Assembly: GCF_001294335.1 (NCBI RefSeq)
Contig: NZ_LGKG01000112.1
Location: forward strand, 248,001-312,000
Direction: 5' to 3'
Length of the DNA stretch: 64,000 nt
Origin: Streptomyces chattanoogensis
GTDB lineage: Bacteria > Actinomycetota > Actinomycetes > Streptomycetales > Streptomycetaceae
The notes below the pieces were generated by a model. It saw only the letters and a list, made by a program, of their open reading frames with translations, had not been told where the DNA came from and made no database searches. The translations under genes and the position numbers were made by a program. Positions 1-7,632 of this stretch are shown here, one piece after another (positions within the stretch are counted from its first letter, which is position 1; every line of letters begins with the position of its first letter).

Positions 1-5
1 CAACG

Positions 6-461
6 ATGCAGGCACGTATGAAGAACCCGGCCGTGGTCATCCCCGACGCCATGCCGGCCATCCTCGACCTGGTCAAGGCCGCGCAGCAGGGCGGGGTGCC
101 GGAGAAGACACTGGAGCTGGTGCATCTGCGCGCCAGCCAGATCAACGGGTGCAGCTACTGCGTGGTGGGCGGCGCGCTGAAGGCCAAGAAGGACGGCGAG
201 AGCGATGAGCGCCTGCACGCGGTGGCGGCCTGGCGCGAGGTACCGTACTTCAGCGAGGCCGAGCGGGCCGCACTGGCGCTCGCCGAGGCGGCCACCCGGC
301 TGGCCGACCGTTCCGACGCGGTGCCGGACGCGGTCTGGGAGGAGGCCGCCTGGCACTACGACGAGAAGCAGCTGGCCGCACTGACCCTGATGATCGGCGC
401 GACCAATCTCTTCAACCGCCTCAACGTCACCACGCAGCAGGTGGCGGGCGCGACCTGGTAG
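6..461 (+). CDS. Carboxymuconolactone decarboxylase (AhpD-like) family protein
   Basis: Small AhpD-fold protein of 151 residues of the kind encoded beside ECF41 sigma factors. The redox pair C49-x2-C52 (context NGCSYC) is present, followed by the family sequence ESDERLHAVAAWRE and a C-terminal NRLNVTTQQVAGA helix. Family members usually carry a histidine four residues after the second cysteine (CVDMH); here that stretch reads CVVGG, so the proton-relay histidine is missing. The MQARMKNP N-terminus matches the usual start of this subfamily, so the gene looks complete although it begins at the window edge. Its own promoter lies outside the window. Function inferred: peroxidase or redox target of the neighbouring sigma factor. 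Confidence 0.85.
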   Translation: MQARMKNPAVVIPDAMPAILDLVKAAQQGGVPEKTLELVHLRASQINGCSYCVVGGALKAKKDGESDERLHAVAAWREVPYFSEAERAALALAEAATRLADRSDAVPDAVWEEAAWHYDEKQLAALTLMIGATNLFNRLNVTTQQVAGATW

Positions 462-539
462 TTGCCGGACCACACGGTACGGCCGGAGCGGTCATCCGAC
501 AGGATGGGCGGTGTCCGCTCCGGCCCGGACTCCCTCTTG

Positions 540-591
540 AGGTCACCTCGGCAGGTCACCTCGGCAGGTCACCTCGGTATGTCACATCGGC
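540..591 (+). repeat. Four 13-bp direct repeats, the last being the ECF41 -35 box
   Basis: Units 540-552, 553-565 and 566-578 read aggtcacctcggc (the third ends in t); a fourth, degenerate copy at 579-591 reads atgtcacatcggc. The fourth copy contains the TGTCACA -35 element. The repeats could be decoy or low-affinity -35-like sites or an activator-binding array. Confidence 0.75.
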
Positions 592-606
592 CGGAAGTCG
601 TTCGTC
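580..606 (+). promoter_or_regulatory. ECF41-type promoter TGTCACA-N16-CGTC
   Basis: TGTCACA at 580-586, a 16-nt spacer, then CGTC at 603-606. This is an exact match to the promoter consensus known for ECF41 sigma factors. It lies 37 bp upstream of the sigma gene itself, suggesting autoregulation, whereas characterised ECF41 factors mainly drive the linked target gene. The -10 element also forms the left arm of a perfect inverted repeat, CGTCAC-TGCC-GTGACG, at 603-618. Confidence 0.7.
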
Positions 607-643
607 ACTGCCGTGACGGACCGCGACCGGAGGAATGTGAGCG

Positions 644-1567
644 ATGGACGAGTTCGGGAAGCAGACCGAGGACGGGTACGGGAACCGGCCCCGGAGCGGG
701 AACCAGTGGCTGGCCGAGCGGTTCGAGCAGCACCGCGGCCATCTGCGGGCGGTCGCCTACCGGATGCTCGGCTCGCTGACCGAGGCGGATGACGCCGTAC
801 AGGAGAGCTGGCTGCGGCTCAGCCGGTCCGGTGCGGACGGTGTGGAGAACCTGGGCGGCTGGCTGACGACGGTCGTCGGGCGGGTCTGCCTGGACATGCT
901 GCGCACCCGCAAGGCGCTGCGCGAGGACTCCCTGGACACCCACGTTCCCGAGCCGGTCATCAGCCGCGAGGAGGGCATCGACCCCGAACAGGAGGTGCTG
1001 CTGGCCGACTCGGTCGGACTGGCGCTGCTCGTCGTCCTCGAAACGCTCGCCCCCGCCGAGCGGCTGGCGTTCGTCCTGCACGACATGTTCGCCGTGCCCT
1101 TCGACGACATCGCCCCCATCGTGGAACGCACCCCCGCCGCCACCCGCCAGCTCGCCAGCCGCGCCCGCCGCCGGGTCCAGGGCACGGCGGCCCCCGAAGC
1201 CGACCTGCCCCGCCAGCGAGAGGTCGTGCACGCCTTCCTCGCCGCCTCCCGCAACGGCGACTTCGATGCGCTGCTCGCGGTCCTCGACCCGGATGTGCTG
1301 CTGCGCGCCGACGGCGGCTCGGTGGCCCCGAACCTGTCGAAGGTGGTGCGCGGGGCGCGGGCCGTCGTGGAACAGGCGCTGCTGTTCTCCCGGGTCGCCC
1401 TTACCGCACGGCCGGTGCTGGTGAACGGAGCGCCGGGGGTGGTTGCGGTCCAGCAGGGCCGGGCGTTCTCCGTGATGGCCTTCACGGTCGCGGACGGCAG
1501 GATCGTCGAGATCAATATCCTCGCGGATCCGGAGCGACTGGGGAGCGTCGATGTGACGGCCCTCTGA
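644..1567 (+). CDS. ECF RNA polymerase sigma factor, ECF41 (SigJ-like) group
   Basis: 307 residues: sigma region 2 at about 28-95 (FEQHRGHLRAVAYRMLGSLTEADD), region 4 at about 130-185, and a SnoaL-like C-terminal extension from about residue 195 to the end, the hallmark of ECF41/SigJ factors. These have no separate anti-sigma factor; the extension acts as a built-in regulator of core binding. The conserved extension motif DGGGK is degenerate here (ADGGSV), while the late NPDKL-like motif survives as ADPERL. The gene follows its typical CMD partner by 182 bp, and an ECF41 promoter sits immediately upstream. ATG start with GGAGG-type RBS at 631-635. Confidence 0.92.
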   Translation: MDEFGKQTEDGYGNRPRSGNQWLAERFEQHRGHLRAVAYRMLGSLTEADDAVQESWLRLSRSGADGVENLGGWLTTVVGRVCLDMLRTRKALREDSLDTHVPEPVISREEGIDPEQEVLLADSVGLALLVVLETLAPAERLAFVLHDMFAVPFDDIAPIVERTPAATRQLASRARRRVQGTAAPEADLPRQREVVHAFLAASRNGDFDALLAVLDPDVLLRADGGSVAPNLSKVVRGARAVVEQALLFSRVALTARPVLVNGAPGVVAVQQGRAFSVMAFTVADGRIVEINILADPERLGSVDVTAL

Positions 1568-1686
1568 GACACGTCCGGCAGCGGGGCAACGGGCCGGTAC
1601 CGGCCCGCCGTTGTCCGGTGCCGCTTCAGCGCGACCGCCCCAGGAAAGGAACCGGGGCCGGCCGCCTCTCCCCCACCCCGTCCCCT

Positions 1687-2046
1687 CTACCGCCCCGTCA
1701 ACCCCACCCGCACCACGCTCACAATCTCCTCGTCCGAGAGGCCCAGTTGGCGCGCCTGGACGATCAGCTGGTCAGTGACCTCGCCGAGGCGGGCGCGGGC
1801 GGGGGAGGCGGCGCCGGTCACCACCGCGCCGCGGCCGCGGCGGAGTTCGATCAGGCCCTCCTCCTTCAGACGCTGATAGCCGCGCAGCACCGTATGGACG
1901 TTGACTCCGAGGGACGTGGCGAGCGCACGGGCGGCGGGCAGCCGTTCACCGGTGTGCACCGATCCGTCGGCGATGGCGCCGCGGACCGAGGCCGCGATCT
2001 GGTCCCCGAGCGGGACGGCGGAGCTGGGGTCGACCCGGAAGAGCAC
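1687..2046 (-). CDS. GntR family transcriptional regulator, YtrA subfamily
   Basis: 119 residues. The N-terminal winged helix (about 10-75) contains the typical LPAARALATSLGVNVHTVLRGYQ recognition region; only a short C-terminal dimerisation tail follows, which defines the YtrA branch (no FCD or UTRA domain). It is the second gene of an operon, starting 9 bp after the stop of a membrane protein gene. YtrA regulators commonly sit in operons with membrane or transport proteins and repress their own promoter; a candidate operator lies at 3076-3098 ahead of the first gene. Ligand unknown. Confidence 0.9.
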   Translation of the reverse strand: MLFRVDPSSAVPLGDQIAASVRGAIADGSVHTGERLPAARALATSLGVNVHTVLRGYQRLKEEGLIELRRGRGAVVTGAASPARARLGEVTDQLIVQARQLGLSDEEIVSVVRVGLTGR

Positions 2047-2055
2047 CTCGTCTCC

Positions 2056-3057
2056 TCACTGTTCCCGCGCGCGGTCGAGACAGGTGTTGAACAATGCGGC
2101 GGCGGTGGCCGCATCGTCGACCGTCACCACGAACTCCCGCCCATTGGTCAGCCGCAGCACCAGCCCGTCACCCGAACGGAGCACCAGGCCGCTGCGGCCG
2201 GGGCAGGTGCGATAGCCCCAGCCGCCGAAGTCGGTGAGGGGGTCGACCCTCCGGCTGGTGGCCTCCTCGACCCGGTCCAGCGGGATGCGACGGAAAGGGT
2301 ACGGCACCAGCGTCGAGGCGAGTGCCAGTCCGCGCCGGTCCACGGTCACCCGTACGGAGGCGATCGCCCCGATCACCACAGCGGCGACGAGGAGACTGCC
2401 CGCGACGAGCCGGTCCCCCAGGAAGCCGATCACCAGGGCGGCGCAGAGCGTCACGACCGCCAAGGCGGCTACCAGCGGTGAGCCGACGCTGCGCGACCAG
2501 CCCGCCGTCTCGCCCCGGCCCAGGGCCAGTCGCTCGGCGTGCCCGGCCGGCCGCCGGTCCGACGGCCGGCGGTCCGGGCCGGCGAGCAGCCAGCCGAGTG
2601 CACCGCACAGGAGGGCCCCGGCGAGCCCCACGGCCACCCGCCACAGCGGAAGCCGTACATCGGCCGCGTCCGTGACGTCGACGTTGATCAGCAGCGTCAC
2701 ACACGACAGATAGCCGAACGCCGCGGCCAGCCCCCATCCGAGGGCTATCACCCAGCGGGTACCCGGTGCGGTGCGCCGCAGATACACGAAGACGCCGAGG
2801 ACGATGCCGAGGACGAGGAGCTCGACGAGGTTCCAGGTCAGAAAGCCGTGGGCGGACGTGTAGCCGTCGATGTGTCCGCCGGTCCCGTTGAAGTGGGTGC
2901 CGAGCGGCTCGGGCAGCCGCCCGGACACCCCCGCGTAGACGCCGGCGATCGTCGCGATGGCCGCGATGAAGGGGAAAGCGGCGAGCCAGTTCCGCAACGG
3001 GCCGGCAGGGGGCTCGGGGGAAGCCGGGGACGTCGTCCTGGCCTTCGTGGCGGGCAT
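2056..3057 (-). CDS. DUF1648-type integral membrane protein
   Basis: 333 residues from the ATG at 3057, chosen because a GGAGG RBS (read from the complement of 3062-3069) precedes it. The N-terminal half has several hydrophobic helices and the DUF1648 signature (LPEPLGTHFNGTGGHIDG, about residues 40-60, followed by a TM helix); the C-terminal third is a soluble PH-like region with a YGFGG-like motif (GGWGYRTCPG). Proteins of this type are common first genes of YtrA-GntR operons in actinobacteria. Role unknown; membrane stress or transport is a guess. It is transcribed with the GntR gene, and divergently from the HTH-MurA gene. Confidence 0.8.
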   Translation of the reverse strand: MPATKARTTSPASPEPPAGPLRNWLAAFPFIAAIATIAGVYAGVSGRLPEPLGTHFNGTGGHIDGYTSAHGFLTWNLVELLVLGIVLGVFVYLRRTAPGTRWVIALGWGLAAAFGYLSCVTLLINVDVTDAADVRLPLWRVAVGLAGALLCGALGWLLAGPDRRPSDRRPAGHAERLALGRGETAGWSRSVGSPLVAALAVVTLCAALVIGFLGDRLVAGSLLVAAVVIGAIASVRVTVDRRGLALASTLVPYPFRRIPLDRVEEATSRRVDPLTDFGGWGYRTCPGRSGLVLRSGDGLVLRLTNGREFVVTVDDAATAAALFNTCLDRAREQ

Positions 3058-3075
3058 CGCAACCTCCAGTTGTCG

Positions 3076-3098
3076 TTGTTCGCATAGTAGTAGAACAA
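3076..3098. promoter_or_regulatory. Inverted repeat TTGTTC-N11-GAACAA, candidate GntR operator
   Basis: Perfect 6-bp arms at 3076-3081 and 3093-3098, with an AT-rich spacer containing tagtagta. It lies 19-41 bp upstream of the membrane protein start. The tactactat core resembles sites of YtrA-type regulators. Position and symmetry suggest the autoregulatory operator of the downstream GntR protein. Confidence 0.5.
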
Positions 3099-3189
3099 GT
3101 AGAGGTGGAAACAAGGAAACCAGCGGCGAGCCAACCGAGTGACAGACCGACGAAACAAGACAATCCGACAAGCTTCAATACACGCATCC

Positions 3190-3205
3190 ATCTCATATCT
3201 GAGAT
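3190..3205. promoter_or_regulatory. Perfect inverted repeat ATCTCA-TATC-TGAGAT before HTH-MurA gene
   Basis: Six-bp arms at 3190-3195 and 3200-3205 with a 4-nt AT-rich spacer, ending 11 bp before the ATG at 3217. The site would overlap the 5' end of the transcript, as expected for an operator bound by the XRE-type HTH domain that the next gene itself encodes. Confidence 0.5.
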
Positions 3206-3216
3206 ACGGTCACTGC

Positions 3217-4746
3217 ATGGCAGACGACTACCTCGTACGCATCGGCAGGCTTATCCGAGACGCCCGACAGCACCGGGGCTGGACACAGACGCAGCTGGCC
3301 GAGGCGCTCGGCACCAGCCAGAGCGCGGTGAACCGCATCGAACGCGGCAACCAGAACATCAGCCTTGAGATGATCGCTCGCATCGGCGAGGCCCTCGACA
3401 GTGAAATCATCTCGCTCGGCTACGCCGGGCCGATGCATCTGCGGGTGGTCGGCGGCCGCCGGCTGTCCGGCAGCATCGACGTCAAGACGAGTAAGAACGC
3501 CTGCGTCGCGCTGCTTTGCGCCACGCTGCTGAACGCCGGACGCACAACTCTGCGCCGGGTGGCACGCATTGAGGAGGTCTACCGGATCCTCGAGGTGCTG
3601 GCCAGCATCGGCGTGCGCACCCGCTGGATCAACAACGGCAACGACCTGGAGATCGTCCCGCCGGCCGAACTGAACCTCGACGCAATGGACACCGAGGCGG
3701 CGCGCCGCACCCGCAGCGTCATCATGTTCCTCGGCCCGCTGCTGCACCGGATGGACCGCTTCAAGCTGCCGTACGCAGGCGGTTGCGACCTGGGAACCCG
3801 TACGGTGACGCCGCATATGACGGCGCTGCGGCACTTCGGGCTGGAGATCACCGCGACGGACGGCACCTACCTCGGCGAGGTCGACCGCACCGTCGCCCCC
3901 AAGCGCGCGATCGTACTGACCGAACGCGGGGACACCGTCACGGAGAACGCCCTGCTGGCCGCCGCCCGGCACGACGGCGTCACGGTCATCCGCAACGCCT
4001 CCTCCAACTACATGGTCCAGGATCTGTGCTTCTTCCTGGAGGAGCTGGGCGTCAGGGTCGAGGGCGTCGGGACGACGACGCTCACCGTCCACGGCGTCGC
4101 GCACATCGACCGGGACGTGGACTACGCGCCGTCCGAGGACCCGGTCGAGGCGATGAGCCTGCTGGCGGCGGCGGTGGTCACCGAGTCGGAGCTGACGATC
4201 CGCCGGGTGCCGGTGGAGTTCCTGGAGATCGAGCTGGCGGTCCTGGAGGAGATGGGCCTCGATCACGAACGCAGCACGGAGTACGCCGCCGACAACGGCC
4301 GCACCCGGCTGATCGACCTCACCGTACGCCCCTCCAAACTCCAGGCCCCCATCGACAAGATCCACCCGATGCCCTTCCCGGGCCTCAACATCGACAACGT
4401 CCCCTTCTTCGCAGCCATCGCGGCCAGCGCCCAGGGCCAGACCCTCATCCACGACTGGGTCTACGACAACCGCGCGATCTACCTGACAGACCTCAACCGC
4501 CTGGGCGCCCAGGTCAAACTGCTCGACCCGCACCGGGTACTGGTCGACGGCACCACCCGCTGGCGCTCCGCGGAAATGATGTGCCCGCCGGCACTGCGCC
4601 CGGCCGTCGTCGTCCTCCTCGCGATGATGGCCGCCGAAGGCACCTCCGTACTGCGCAACGTCTATGTCATCAACCGGGGTTACGAGGACCTGGCGGAGCG
4701 GCTGAACTCGATCGGTGCGCAGATCGAGATCTTCCGGGACATCTGA
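3217..4746 (+). CDS. XRE HTH domain fused to MurA-like enolpyruvyl transferase
   Basis: 509 residues from ATG 3217; upstream in-frame starts add only non-conserved sequence. Residues about 5-65 form a lambda-repressor-like HTH (GWTQTQLAEALGTSQSAVNRIE). From about 73 to the end is a UDP-N-acetylglucosamine 1-carboxyvinyltransferase (EPSP synthase fold). Key MurA residues are retained: K93-N94 in TSKNA, the catalytic cysteine C190 in GGCDLGTR with the following Arg, and the C-terminal NRGYEDL region. MurA transfers enolpyruvate from PEP to UDP-GlcNAc, the first committed step of peptidoglycan precursor synthesis. The housekeeping MurA of streptomycetes lacks an HTH, so this is probably a second copy able to control its own or other genes. 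A palindrome at 3190-3205 may be its operator. Confidence 0.88.
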   Translation: MADDYLVRIGRLIRDARQHRGWTQTQLAEALGTSQSAVNRIERGNQNISLEMIARIGEALDSEIISLGYAGPMHLRVVGGRRLSGSIDVKTSKNACVALLCATLLNAGRTTLRRVARIEEVYRILEVLASIGVRTRWINNGNDLEIVPPAELNLDAMDTEAARRTRSVIMFLGPLLHRMDRFKLPYAGGCDLGTRTVTPHMTALRHFGLEITATDGTYLGEVDRTVAPKRAIVLTERGDTVTENALLAAARHDGVTVIRNASSNYMVQDLCFFLEELGVRVEGVGTTTLTVHGVAHIDRDVDYAPSEDPVEAMSLLAAAVVTESELTIRRVPVEFLEIELAVLEEMGLDHERSTEYAADNGRTRLIDLTVRPSKLQAPIDKIHPMPFPGLNIDNVPFFAAIAASAQGQTLIHDWVYDNRAIYLTDLNRLGAQVKLLDPHRVLVDGTTRWRSAEMMCPPALRPAVVVLLAMMAAEGTSVLRNVYVINRGYEDLAERLNSIGAQIEIFRDI

Positions 4747-4827
4747 GCCAACAACCGGCCGTCACAGGAGCGGGGTCAGCGGCGGCGCGCCCTGACCCTG
4801 CTCCCCTGGGCCCCGTTCCCCAAGGGT

Positions 4828-5628
4828 TCAGGCTGCAGGTGGCTGTGGTGTCAGGACCACGAACTCCGCGCCCGCCGGGTCGGTGCACACGGCCAGGCGG
4901 CCGACGCCTTCGGCGGTTTCCGGGCCCATGGATACGTGGCCGCGGCCGGCGGTCACCAGGGCCACCGTGTCGTCGCAGTCCGCCGAGCCGAACACCGGGT
5001 GCCAGTACGGTTTTCCGCCGCCCTTGAAGAAGTCCGCGGGGACGCCCATGATGCCGCCGTGCATCCGCTCCTCGCCGCCGCCCTCGGGGGCGATCAGGGT
5101 GTACGCGCCACCGCCGCCGGGGAGCGATATGTCCTGGGTGGTCCAGCCGAACACCGAGCGGTAGAAGGCCTGCGCGGCGGGCGAGTCGGTGGTGTAGAGC
5201 TCGGTCCAGCCGAGGCTGCCGGGCGCATCCGTCAGCTCCAGGCCCGGATACCTGCCGGGCTGCCAGACGGCGAACTCCGCTCCCTGCGGGTCCGTGAGCT
5301 GGGCGAAGCGGCCCTCGGTGTCGCCGACCTCGGCCGGTGCCGCGCGGACCGAGCCGCCGGCCTGCTCGACCGACTTGACCGTGGCGTCGGCGTCCGGGGT
5401 GTTGAAGTAGATGGTCCAGGCGGAACGGGCGTCCTCCTCGGTGAGCGGGCCGACCGCGCCGACGACCTTGCCGTCGAGCCGGAAGAGGGTGTACCCGTCC
5501 GGCTCCTCGCTGTAGGGCGCGGCCTGCCAGTCGAACACGGCGCCGTAGAAGGCCGCCGCGGCATCCACATCGGGGGCGCCCAGATCGATCCAGCAGGGGG
5601 AGCCGGGGAGGAAGTCGGTGGTGATCAT
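4828..5628 (-). CDS. Two-domain VOC (glyoxalase/bleomycin resistance) family protein
   Basis: 266 residues from ATG 5628, which is preceded by an AGGGAAGG RBS; upstream sequence in frame is low-complexity. Two tandem VOC domains, each with beta-alpha-beta-beta-beta repeats: residues about 5-125 (PCWIDLGAPDVDAAAAFYGAVFDW) and about 140-262 (GWTELYTTDSPAAQAFYRSVFGW). The length and CFP30B-like pattern are typical of Streptomyces VOC proteins of unknown substrate, often annotated as hydroxylase or resistance proteins. A striking 26-bp palindrome lies 105 bp upstream, so the gene is probably controlled by a dedicated regulator not encoded next to it. Confidence 0.85.
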   Translation of the reverse strand: MITTDFLPGSPCWIDLGAPDVDAAAAFYGAVFDWQAAPYSEEPDGYTLFRLDGKVVGAVGPLTEEDARSAWTIYFNTPDADATVKSVEQAGGSVRAAPAEVGDTEGRFAQLTDPQGAEFAVWQPGRYPGLELTDAPGSLGWTELYTTDSPAAQAFYRSVFGWTTQDISLPGGGGAYTLIAPEGGGEERMHGGIMGVPADFFKGGGKPYWHPVFGSADCDDTVALVTAGRGHVSMGPETAEGVGRLAVCTDPAGAEFVVLTPQPPAA

Positions 5629-5939
5629 GGGCCCTTCCCTTCGCAGATTCCCGTGCCGCGGCGTGACTCCCGGTGCTGCTGCACGCCGTGGCTTCCGCGG
5701 TGCCCTGGCCGCGGATTCAGCCTGCATGTCCAGCCTGATGTCCAGCCTGACATCAGGCACTGACAATCGCCCGTCGGCCGCCCGTCGCCCCGGCCCTCGC
5801 CCGCGCGGAGCCCGCCCGGAGCCCGCCCGTCGGCCGTGATTCCGCATCCGGGCGCGCATCTGTGTAACCTGACGCGCGCTCGTCAAGAGACAGTAAAGCG
5901 CCGCCGTTGCGGCCGCTCCGAATCGGGGGAGAAACCATC
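5629..5939. other. Intergenic region between VOC and Ser-rich genes
   Basis: 311 bp between divergent genes. It holds the palindrome at 5733-5758 with an adjoining repeated half-site (atgtccagcctg at 5725-5748). No coding frame is supported. Confidence 0.6.
5733..5758. promoter_or_regulatory. Perfect 10-bp inverted repeat GCCTGATGTC-N6-GACATCAGGC
   Basis: Arms at 5733-5742 and 5749-5758 are exact reverse complements with a 6-nt spacer. A further half-site copy at 5721-5730 (cctgcatgtc) gives a direct repeat. The arm length and symmetry fit an operator for a dimeric regulator acting on the VOC gene, the secreted protein gene, or both. Confidence 0.55.
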
Positions 5940-6473
5940 ATGAAGCTTCGCCATGTCCGCGCTGTCGCCGCCTGTGCACTGGTGGTCGTCGCGCTCACCG
6001 GCGCGCGGCACTCGCACGGTGGAGGCTGCAGCAGCCACAGCTCCAGCAGCAGCAGTTCCGGCAGCAGCAGCGGCGAGTACAGCAGCTCCAGCAGCAGCGG
6101 CGGATACAGCAGCTCCGGGAGCACCACCAGCAGCGGAAGCACCGGCGGTTCGCCGACGGCGTCGGCCACCACGCCGGCCGAGTCGGACGTCCACATCACC
6201 GAGTGCAAGGTCGACAGCGCGGCCGGCACGCTCAGCGCCAAGCTGAGCATCACCAACGGCAGCTCCCAGGGCACGGCGTCCTACAACGGCAGCGTGCGCT
6301 TCACCGACGCGAGCGGCGGCTACGTCGGCACCGCGTATCTCTCGTCGGTCGATGTGGCGGCCGGCCAGACCTATCCCGCCTCGGTCACCGGCACGTTCGT
6401 CAAGAGCCCCGGCGAGCAGGGGCCGCTGTCGGGCAAGTGCAGCCTCGGCCTGATCTCGAAGCTGAACCGCTGA
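5940..6473 (+). CDS. Secreted or cell-wall Ser/Gly-rich protein
   Basis: 177 residues from ATG 5940, preceded by GGGGGAG. The N-terminus (MKLRHVRAVAACALVVVALTG) is a signal peptide. It is followed by a low-complexity region (about 25-85) almost entirely of Ser and Gly with tandem AGC codons, then a folded C-terminal domain (about 88-177) with two cysteines (ITECKV and SGKCSL) likely to form a disulfide, and alternating hydrophobic strands resembling an immunoglobulin-like or FxLYD-type domain. Streptomycetes encode many such exported proteins of unknown role. It converges on the acyl-CoA dehydrogenase gene. Confidence 0.8.
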   Translation: MKLRHVRAVAACALVVVALTGARHSHGGGCSSHSSSSSSSGSSSGEYSSSSSSGGYSSSGSTTSSGSTGGSPTASATTPAESDVHITECKVDSAAGTLSAKLSITNGSSQGTASYNGSVRFTDASGGYVGTAYLSSVDVAAGQTYPASVTGTFVKSPGEQGPLSGKCSLGLISKLNR

Positions 6474-6475
6474 GA

Positions 6476-6489
6476 GCGGCAGCTGCCGC
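6476..6489. terminator. Palindrome GCGGCAGCTGCCGC between convergent genes
   Basis: A perfect 14-bp palindrome immediately after the stop of the Ser-rich protein gene and 16 bp from the end of the convergent acyl-CoA dehydrogenase gene. It is suited to act as a short bidirectional terminator, although no U-tract is visible. Confidence 0.35.
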
Positions 6490-6504
6490 GGCCCGTCCCG
6501 GAGC

Positions 6505-7632
6505 TCAGTTCCGGTACAGCTCCTTGGCGATGATCGATCTCTGCACCTCCGTCGCGCCCTCGTAGATGCGCGGGGCGCGTACCTCGCGGTAGAGGTGTTC
6601 GAGGAGATGGCCGCGGCGCAGCGCCCGGGCGCCGTGGATCTGGACGGCGGCGTCGACGACGTACTGGGCGGTCTCCGTCGCCAGCAGTTTGGCCATGGCC
6701 GAGCGGCGGGCGATCCCGGGGGACCCGGTGTCGTACGCCGACGCCGCCGCGTACACCAGGAGGCGCGCGGACTCGACGCGGGTGGCCATCTCGGCGAGCT
6801 GGTGGCCGACGGACTGCAGGTCCCGCAGCGGGCCGCCGAACGCCGTCCGCGCGCCCGCGTGCGCCAGCGCGGCATCCAGCGCGGCCTGCGCCATCCCGAC
6901 CGCGAAGGCGCCCACGCTGGGGCGGAAGAGGTTCAGGGTGGCCATCGCGACGCCGAACCCGCGGTCCACCTCGCCCAGCACATCGGCCCCGGTCACCGGC
7001 ACACCGTCGAAGACCAGGGTGCCGATGGGGTGCGGGCTGAGCATGTCCAGGTGGTCGCCGGTCAGGCCCGGCCGGTCGGCGGGAACGAGAAAGGCGGTCA
7101 CGCCGCGGGCGCCGGGCGCACCGCCGGTGCGGGCGAAGACGGTGGCGAAGTCGGCCTCGGGGGCGTTGGAGATCCAGCATTTCTCGCCGGTCAGCCGCCA
7201 GGCGCCGGGGCCGTCCGGTTCGGCGGCCAGGGACAGTGCCGCGGCGTCCGAGCCCGCGCCCGGCTCGCTCAGCGCGAAGGCCGCGACCGCCCGTCCTGCG
7301 GTCACCTCCGGCAGCCACCGGGCGCGCTGGGCGGCCGTCCCGGACTGCACGATCGGACAGGCACCGAGGCCCTGCAGCGCCAGCGCCGTCTCGGCCTCGG
7401 TGCACTCCTGGGCGAGGGATTCCCGTAGCAGACACAGGTCCAGGGCGCTGAGGGTCCCGTCGGCGGGGAACAGGCGGCGCAGCAGGCCGAGTTCGCCGAG
7501 GGCGGCGACCAACGGGCGGTTGATACGGCCCGCTTCGCCCTTCTCCGCGAGGGGGCGCAGCCGTTCGGCCGTCACCGCCCGTAGCTCGGCGCACCATTGC
7601 TGTTCGTCCGGTCCCAGCGCGAATACGGTCAC
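6505..7632 (-). CDS. Acyl-CoA dehydrogenase family protein
   Basis: 375 residues, the normal length for the family. FAD-binding and catalytic regions are visible: an N-terminal helical domain, the central beta domain (CPIVQSG, AAFALSEPGAGSDAAAL at about 120-140, CWISNAPEADF) and the C-terminal helical domain ending with EGATEVQRSIIAKELYRN, where the E of YEGATEVQ aligns with the usual catalytic or FAD-contacting signature. It oxidises an acyl-CoA at alpha-beta using FAD. It is transcribed away from the aromatic acyl-CoA ligase gene, with a shared 377-bp control region, and fits the beta-oxidation-like steps of the proposed aromatic-CoA pathway. Confidence 0.92.
   Translation of the reverse strand: MTVFALGPDEQQWCAELRAVTAERLRPLAEKGEAGRINRPLVAALGELGLLRRLFPADGTLSALDLCLLRESLAQECTEAETALALQGLGACPIVQSGTAAQRARWLPEVTAGRAVAAFALSEPGAGSDAAALSLAAEPDGPGAWRLTGEKCWISNAPEADFATVFARTGGAPGARGVTAFLVPADRPGLTGDHLDMLSPHPIGTLVFDGVPVTGADVLGEVDRGFGVAMATLNLFRPSVGAFAVGMAQAALDAALAHAGARTAFGGPLRDLQSVGHQLAEMATRVESARLLVYAAASAYDTGSPGIARRSAMAKLLATETAQYVVDAAVQIHGARALRRGHLLEHLYREVRAPRIYEGATEVQRSIIAKELYRN

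Noticed and set aside
1618..2481. Long open frame on the + strand over the GntR and DUF1648 genes
   Set aside because: It is a high-GC shadow with no domain and poor codon preference; the minus-strand genes explain the region.
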